This document shows, in pieces, positions 6,880 through 10,077 of a stretch of 10,077 nt of DNA (positions are counted from its first letter, which is position 1; every line of letters begins with the position of its first letter). This DNA is from JBCDBL01 sp039183635 (lineage in GTDB: Bacteria > Pseudomonadota > Alphaproteobacteria > Caulobacterales > Parvularculaceae): contig JBCDBL010000134.1 of assembly GCA_039183635.1 (NCBI GenBank), positions 1-10,077 on the forward strand, in the 5' to 3' direction. The position numbers were made by a program, and so were the translations under genes. The notes below the pieces were generated by a model, which had not been told where the DNA came from, searched no databases, and saw nothing but the letters and a program-made list of their open reading frames with translations.

Positions 6880-7097
6880 AGGGCGTCCTCCCCGGCTTTT
6901 CGAAACAGCCATTGGGGCGCCATGATCGGCCACAACGCCATAGATCCGAAAAAGATGAGACTGCGGAAGCCCCACCCGGCGCCGCGGGCCCCGGCGTCGA
7001 TCCTGGGCGCGCCCCATATGACGAACGGAACGGCGAAAACCGCGCCTATGGCGAAATAAACGCCGAACAACGTCACAATGAACTCAGCTGTTTGCAT
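6876..7097 (-). CDS. 73-aa two-helix membrane protein, first gene of the leftward operon
   Basis: Two hydrophobic segments (about 6-28 and 45-63) flank a polar loop with the stretch GAPRIDAGARGAGWGFRSLI. The second helix runs into ALWPIMAPQW. I recall small proteins of this pattern (a GxxxID...GWGFRxLIFPG...ALWP layout) beside cytochrome genes, but know no function for them. The ATG at 7097 has GGAGG 8-9 nt upstream, the best ribosome binding site of the operon. Its TGA overlaps the GTG of the next gene. It heads the leftward operon and is separated from the rightward Rieske-ThDP gene by 185 bp of divergent regulatory DNA. Confidence 0.75.
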   Translation of the reverse strand: MQTAEFIVTLFGVYFAIGAVFAVPFVIWGAPRIDAGARGAGWGFRSLIFFGSMALWPIMAPQWLFRKAGEDAL

Positions 7098-7244
7098 AGC
7101 CTTGCCCTCCCTTTTTTATCCTCGACATGCGAGGGCGTTATTAAGGCAAGCCTACCTCTATCCTCTGAAGATTTGAACCGCGGCCGCTTCACATCCGCGT
7201 CACGTCAAAGTGTGCGGCCCGCGTCTCACGTTTTTCCAAAAGAC

Positions 7245-7257
7245 GTCGTATAACGAC
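7245..7257. promoter_or_regulatory. 13-bp inverted repeat overlapping a possible -10 element
   Basis: GTCGT-ATA-ACGAC is symmetric around 7251. It contains TATAAC (7249-7254, 5/6 to TATAAT), 28 bp upstream of the ATG at 7283. No good -35 was found at the usual distance. If the -10 is real, a factor bound to the repeat would block it, or an activator would be needed. No FixK-like TTG-N8-CAA box was found in the 7098-7282 divergent gap. Confidence 0.3.
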
Positions 7258-7282
7258 TTCAAACAATCGGACGGGGCGTTTT

Positions 7283-9343
7283 ATGATAAAAAACATGTTT
7301 GGGGCCGTCTTTGGCCGCCAGTCCGAGGTCTCAAACACGGGAGAGGGGCCGGGCATGACAGAAAAAGACGCCGCGCCGCTGGAGTGGCGCCGGGTTCTCG
7401 ACAAGGACGCCTTGCCGGACGGGCGCGTCACCACCGTCACGGCGGGGGTGAAAACGCTGGCGCTCGTTAACTTCAGCGGCAGCTATGCGGCGATGGACAA
7501 TCGCTGTCCCCACCAGGGCGGTCCCCTGGGCGAGGGCTCCATCGAAAAGGGCGAGGGCGGCCAATGCTGGCTGCGCTGTCCCTGGCATGGCTGGGATTTC
7601 GATCCCCTGACCGGCAAGCCGCCGGGCGGACACGAAGACACGGGCCAGGAGATGTTTCCGGTCGAAGCGCGGGACGACGGCATTTACGTGGGCGTGCCGG
7701 AAGAAGCGCCCCATGCGCGCACCTCCACGGACGTCGTCGCCGAGACCATGGTCAATTGGGGCCTGAAGCGCGTCTTCGGCATGGTGGGACACTCCAATCT
7801 CGGCCTCGCCGACGCCTTCCGTCTCCAGGAAGAGGCCGGGAACATCAGCTATATCGGCATCCGGCACGAGGGTGCGGCGTCCTTCGCCTGCTCCGGCTAC
7901 GCCAAGCTCACCGGGCGTCCGGCGGCGTGCCTCGCCATCGCCGGGCCGGGGGCGACGAACCTGATGACCGGTCTGTGGGACGCCAAGGTTGACCGCGCGC
8001 CGGTGATCGCCTGTCCCGGTCAGGTCCAGGTGCAGGTGTTTTCGCCCTTCGCGTTCCAGGACATTGATCTGCATTCCGCGTTCGCGCCTTTGGCGGCCTT
8101 CAACCAATTGTTGCTGCACAATTCCAACTATGGCGAGCTGACGAGCCTCGCCATGAAGACGGCGATTGTGGAGCGGGACGTGTCCGTCATGATTTTCCCC
8201 GACGACGCCCAGACCCTGCCGGCGGCCGACGCCAAGGCCGGGGCGCCGGACGGGCGCCTTGCGCCGGTGTCGATCGCGCCGCCGGAAGACAGCCTTAGCG
8301 CGGCTGTCGATCGTTTGTCTTCGGCCAAGCGTCCGATCATCGTTGTCGGCTACGGCGCGCGGGAGGCGATGGACGACGTCGTCAAACTCGCCGAGCGTCT
8401 GAAATGTCCGGTGCTCACGACGTTCAAGGCCAAGGGCCAGATTCCCGACAGCCATCCCCATGCCGCCGGCGTCCTTGGGCGGTCCGGCACGCCGATCGCG
8501 TCCTGGTTTATGAACGAGTGCGATCTCATCCTCGCCCTCGGCGCGTCGTTCTCTCACCACACCGGGATCGAGCCGAAAAAGCCCATCGTGCAGGTGGATT
8601 TCGACCGCATGCATCTCGGCAAAGGCCATCCCGTGGACGTGCCGGTATGGGGGGAAATCGGCGTCACGGCGAAGTTGCTGCTGGATCGTTTGCCGAGCCG
8701 TCTCGCCGCTGGGGATCAGACCGGCGAAATTCAGGAGCGTTGGGCTATTTGGCGGCGGGAGAAAGAAAGCCGTCTCGCCGACGATCGCGGCGCAGGGATC
8801 AATGCCGCGTCCTTGTTCGCCGCCATGACGAAGGTCGTGCCGGCGAACGCGGTGATGCCCGTCGATGTAGGCAACAACACCTATTCCTTCGGCCGTTATT
8901 TCGAGCCCACAGGCCAGCGCATTTTGATGTCCGGCTATCTTGGCTCCATCGGCTTTGCGTTCCCGGCGGCCATGGGCGCTTGGGCGGCCACGCAAGACTG
9001 GCCTGACTACGCCGGCCGCAAAGTCGTCTCCGTTTCCGGCGACGGCGGCTTCGGTCAATACGCCATGGAATTCACCACGGCCGTAAAGTATGGGATGGAC
9101 ATCTGCCATGTGCTGATGAACAACTCTGAGTTAGGAAAAATCTCTAAAGAACAACGCTCAGGCGAGTGGCCCGTCTGGCAGACATCGTTGCGCAATCCCA
9201 GTTTCGCTGCGTTTGCGGAGAATTGCGGCGGGCTGGGCGTTCGTGTTGAGCGGATCGAAGACCTTGAGGCGGCGTTGTCGCGCGGCGTCGCCCATGACGG
9301 CCCGGCGTTGATCGAGGTCATGACCGACGCGGAATTGGTATGA
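7283..9343 (+). CDS. Rieske [2Fe-2S] domain fused to a ThDP-dependent enzyme (pyruvate oxidase / acetolactate synthase fold)
   Basis: A 686-aa two-part enzyme. Residues about 34-138 form a Rieske ferredoxin-like domain with C75-x-H77 and C99-x2-H102 (CPWHGW), a full cluster-ligand set. From about 146 onward is a complete three-domain ThDP enzyme. The Pyr domain has the catalytic glutamate E196 (RHEGAAS) and GPGATNL (221-227). The central domain (about 330-475) matches the FAD/nucleotide-binding fold of POX and ALS. The PP domain has the cofactor motif from GDGG (586-589) to NN (613-614). No signal peptide or membrane segment, so it is cytoplasmic. The substrate is probably a 2-oxo acid such as pyruvate, but is not determined; decarboxylase and transferase relatives remain possible. 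Use of FAD is uncertain. An internal ATG at 7355 (codon 25) has GAGG 8 nt upstream and could be the real start, leaving both domains intact. Confidence 0.9.
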   Translation: MIKNMFGAVFGRQSEVSNTGEGPGMTEKDAAPLEWRRVLDKDALPDGRVTTVTAGVKTLALVNFSGSYAAMDNRCPHQGGPLGEGSIEKGEGGQCWLRCPWHGWDFDPLTGKPPGGHEDTGQEMFPVEARDDGIYVGVPEEAPHARTSTDVVAETMVNWGLKRVFGMVGHSNLGLADAFRLQEEAGNISYIGIRHEGAASFACSGYAKLTGRPAACLAIAGPGATNLMTGLWDAKVDRAPVIACPGQVQVQVFSPFAFQDIDLHSAFAPLAAFNQLLLHNSNYGELTSLAMKTAIVERDVSVMIFPDDAQTLPAADAKAGAPDGRLAPVSIAPPEDSLSAAVDRLSSAKRPIIVVGYGAREAMDDVVKLAERLKCPVLTTFKAKGQIPDSHPHAAGVLGRSGTPIASWFMNECDLILALGASFSHHTGIEPKKPIVQVDFDRMHLGKGHPVDVPVWGEIGVTAKLLLDRLPSRLAAGDQTGEIQERWAIWRREKESRLADDRGAGINAASLFAAMTKVVPANAVMPVDVGNNTYSFGRYFEPTGQRILMSGYLGSIGFAFPAAMGAWAATQDWPDYAGRKVVSVSGDGGFGQYAMEFTTAVKYGMDICHVLMNNSELGKISKEQRSGEWPVWQTSLRNPSFAAFAENCGGLGVRVERIEDLEAALSRGVAHDGPALIEVMTDAELV

Positions 9344-9353
9344 GGATCTTCCC

Positions 9354-9830
9354 ATGGCGTTTTACGCGCTTCTTTTGACGCCGATTGTTTTCATCGCCGG
9401 CGTGGCGGTGCTGGTTTTATCGGTCAACACGCGGCTCGCCCATTTGGACAGGCATTTGGGTGATCTATTCCTTGACGATACGCCCCGGGCGGCTGAGTTG
9501 ACGCATCACACCCTGCGGCGCTCGCGACTGTTGCGCCGGGCTTTGTTAAGTTTCTACGTCGCCGTCACGATTTTGGCGGCCGGCGGGGTCGGCGGAGCCG
9601 TTTTATTTGAGTATCAGGATATCGCCGCGGCCCTGGTCATTGTGTTCACCGCTGCAGCCGTTGCTGCAACGTGTTACGGCATGGTGAAGCTTGTGCGGGA
9701 AGTTTTGATCGGAGGCGAGATTTACGAGCGCCATCTCAGCCGCGCCGCCGCCGAACCGCTTCCGCCTCCCCAGGCTGCTGCCGATGCGCCCAGGAAAGGG
9801 CCAGAGCTTGTTTTTCCGACCAAAGCGTGA
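9354..9830 (+). CDS. DUF2721-like small membrane protein
   Basis: A 158-aa protein with three hydrophobic segments (about 4-24, 63-87 and 90-113). A charged stretch after the first helix includes NTRLAHLDRHLGDL, and a polar proline-rich tail ends the chain. The R-x-x-HLDR pattern after helix one and the LRRSRLLRRAL stretch before helix two fit DUF2721, a family without an assigned function; this is recognition by pattern. It begins 10 bp after the Rieske-ThDP stop, with GAGGA (9342-9346) 7 nt upstream of the ATG, so the two genes form one transcription unit. It could serve as a membrane partner of the soluble enzyme, but only gene order supports that. Confidence 0.65.
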   Translation: MAFYALLLTPIVFIAGVAVLVLSVNTRLAHLDRHLGDLFLDDTPRAAELTHHTLRRSRLLRRALLSFYVAVTILAAGGVGGAVLFEYQDIAAALVIVFTAAAVAATCYGMVKLVREVLIGGEIYERHLSRAAAEPLPPPQAAADAPRKGPELVFPTKA

Positions 9831-9922
9831 CGTGCGCTGTAATTAATATGCAAAAAAACCATTTGGGATTGATCCAGAATTGGACGCCCTGCGTAACTAA
9901 CAGTGCCTCGACTAGACTAACA

Positions 9923-9970
9923 CCCGCTTGTTTCTGGCGTCTCGCCTTATAAACAAGCGGGCTTTTTTTT
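9923..9970 (+). terminator. Strong bipartite intrinsic terminator
   Basis: CCCGCTTGTTT (9923-9933) pairs perfectly with AAACAAGCGGG (9951-9961). An inner stem GGCG/CGCC (9936-9939 and 9943-9946) closes on a three-base loop. A run of eight Ts (9963-9970) follows. This is a textbook rho-independent terminator for the rightward unit, 92 nt after the DUF2721 stop. Confidence 0.88.
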
Positions 9971-9984
9971 GGGAGAGGGGGATA

Positions 9985-10028
9985 GCGTTTCCAGGCGAAG
10001 TGGCATCCGGTTCGCCGTCCGGAAACGC
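9985..10028. repeat. Palindromic intergenic repeat, copy 1
   Basis: GCGTTTCC (9985-9992) pairs with GGAAACGC (10021-10028), and inner arms GGCGAA (9994-9999) and TTCGCC (10011-10016) pair around an 11-nt loop. This forms a two-stage stem with small bulges. The layout matches a dispersed palindromic element that I recall from alphaproteobacterial genomes. Confidence 0.7.
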
Positions 10029-10042
10029 GTTAGACCAAAAAA

Positions 10043-10077
10043 GCGTTTCCAGGCGAAGTGGCATCCGGTTCGCCGTC
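10043..10077. repeat. Palindromic intergenic repeat, copy 2 (cut by window end)
   Basis: The 35 bases here are identical to 9985-10019. The repeat period is 58 bp, with a GTTAGACCAAAAAA-type linker between the copies. The second copy loses its closing arm at the window edge, so the array may continue. Confidence 0.7.

Noticed and set aside
6730..7017. 95-codon version of the small membrane protein gene
   Set aside because: The extra N-terminal part lies in the overlapping upstream gene and is a basic, shadow-like sequence. The GTG at 6879 has far better translation signals.
7331..9109. 592-codon open frame on the minus strand inside the Rieske-ThDP gene
   Set aside because: It is antisense to a gene with complete catalytic motifs on the plus strand. 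The His/Arg/Gly-rich translation shows no domain, and such frames are common opposite GC-rich genes.
9872..9900. Possible FixK box or promoter starting at TTGATCC near 9872
   Set aside because: The second half-site reads AATTG instead of ATCAA, and the spacing to TAACTA is 19 bp with a poor match.
9985..10077. Possible CRISPR array
   Set aside because: Only two units are visible. The repeated unit is a long imperfect palindrome and the linker is far shorter than a spacer; there are no cas genes. It fits an intergenic repeat element.

Overview
The window looks like chromosomal DNA from a GC-rich alphaproteobacterium. The evidence is high GC with strong GC bias at third codon positions, a MetG with the KFSTS signature, a FixK/FNR-class regulator, and two kinds of intergenic palindromic element resembling ones I recall from Rhizobiales and Caulobacterales genomes. 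The species cannot be named from the sequence. There are eleven supported protein genes and no rRNA, tRNA, CRISPR array, transposase or phage gene.

Left part (1-3784). A membrane-anchored pentapeptide-repeat protein (minus strand) is divergent from metG, the methionyl-tRNA synthetase. Downstream of metG is a DUF1499 membrane protein with its own plausible promoter. It converges on a Crp/FNR regulator, with a compact hairpin and palindromic element between the two stop codons. This part is mostly ordinary housekeeping or conserved-hypothetical material.

Middle (3777-4868). The regulator belongs to the FixK-like branch: FNR-type recognition helix, no N-terminal iron-sulfur cysteines. Its upstream intergenic region holds two 14-bp boxes of the form TTGAT-N4-CGCAA, which fit the DNA specificity predicted from the recognition helix. 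One lies 66 bp upstream of the chosen start codon and suggests autoregulation.

Right part (4869-9830) is the most interesting region. It is a divergent redox locus. To the left runs a tightly coupled four-gene operon, in which each gene overlaps the next by 4 bp (GTGA or ATGA). It encodes a 73-aa two-helix membrane protein, a 49-aa one-helix membrane protein with a GTG start, a fusion of a six-helix heme-b (ferric-reductase-like) membrane domain to a Rieske [2Fe-2S] domain, and a membrane-anchored protein with a conserved-looking Cys/His motif. To the right runs a Rieske domain fused to a complete ThDP-dependent enzyme of the pyruvate oxidase / acetolactate synthase fold, followed 10 bp later by a DUF2721-like membrane protein. 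A reasonable but untested model is that the ThDP enzyme oxidatively decarboxylates a 2-oxo acid, and that its Rieske domain and the membrane heme-b/Rieske protein carry the electrons to or from the membrane.

Right end (9831-10077). A strong bipartite hairpin with eight Ts terminates the rightward unit. It is followed by a 58-bp-period direct repeat of a palindromic element whose second copy runs off the window.
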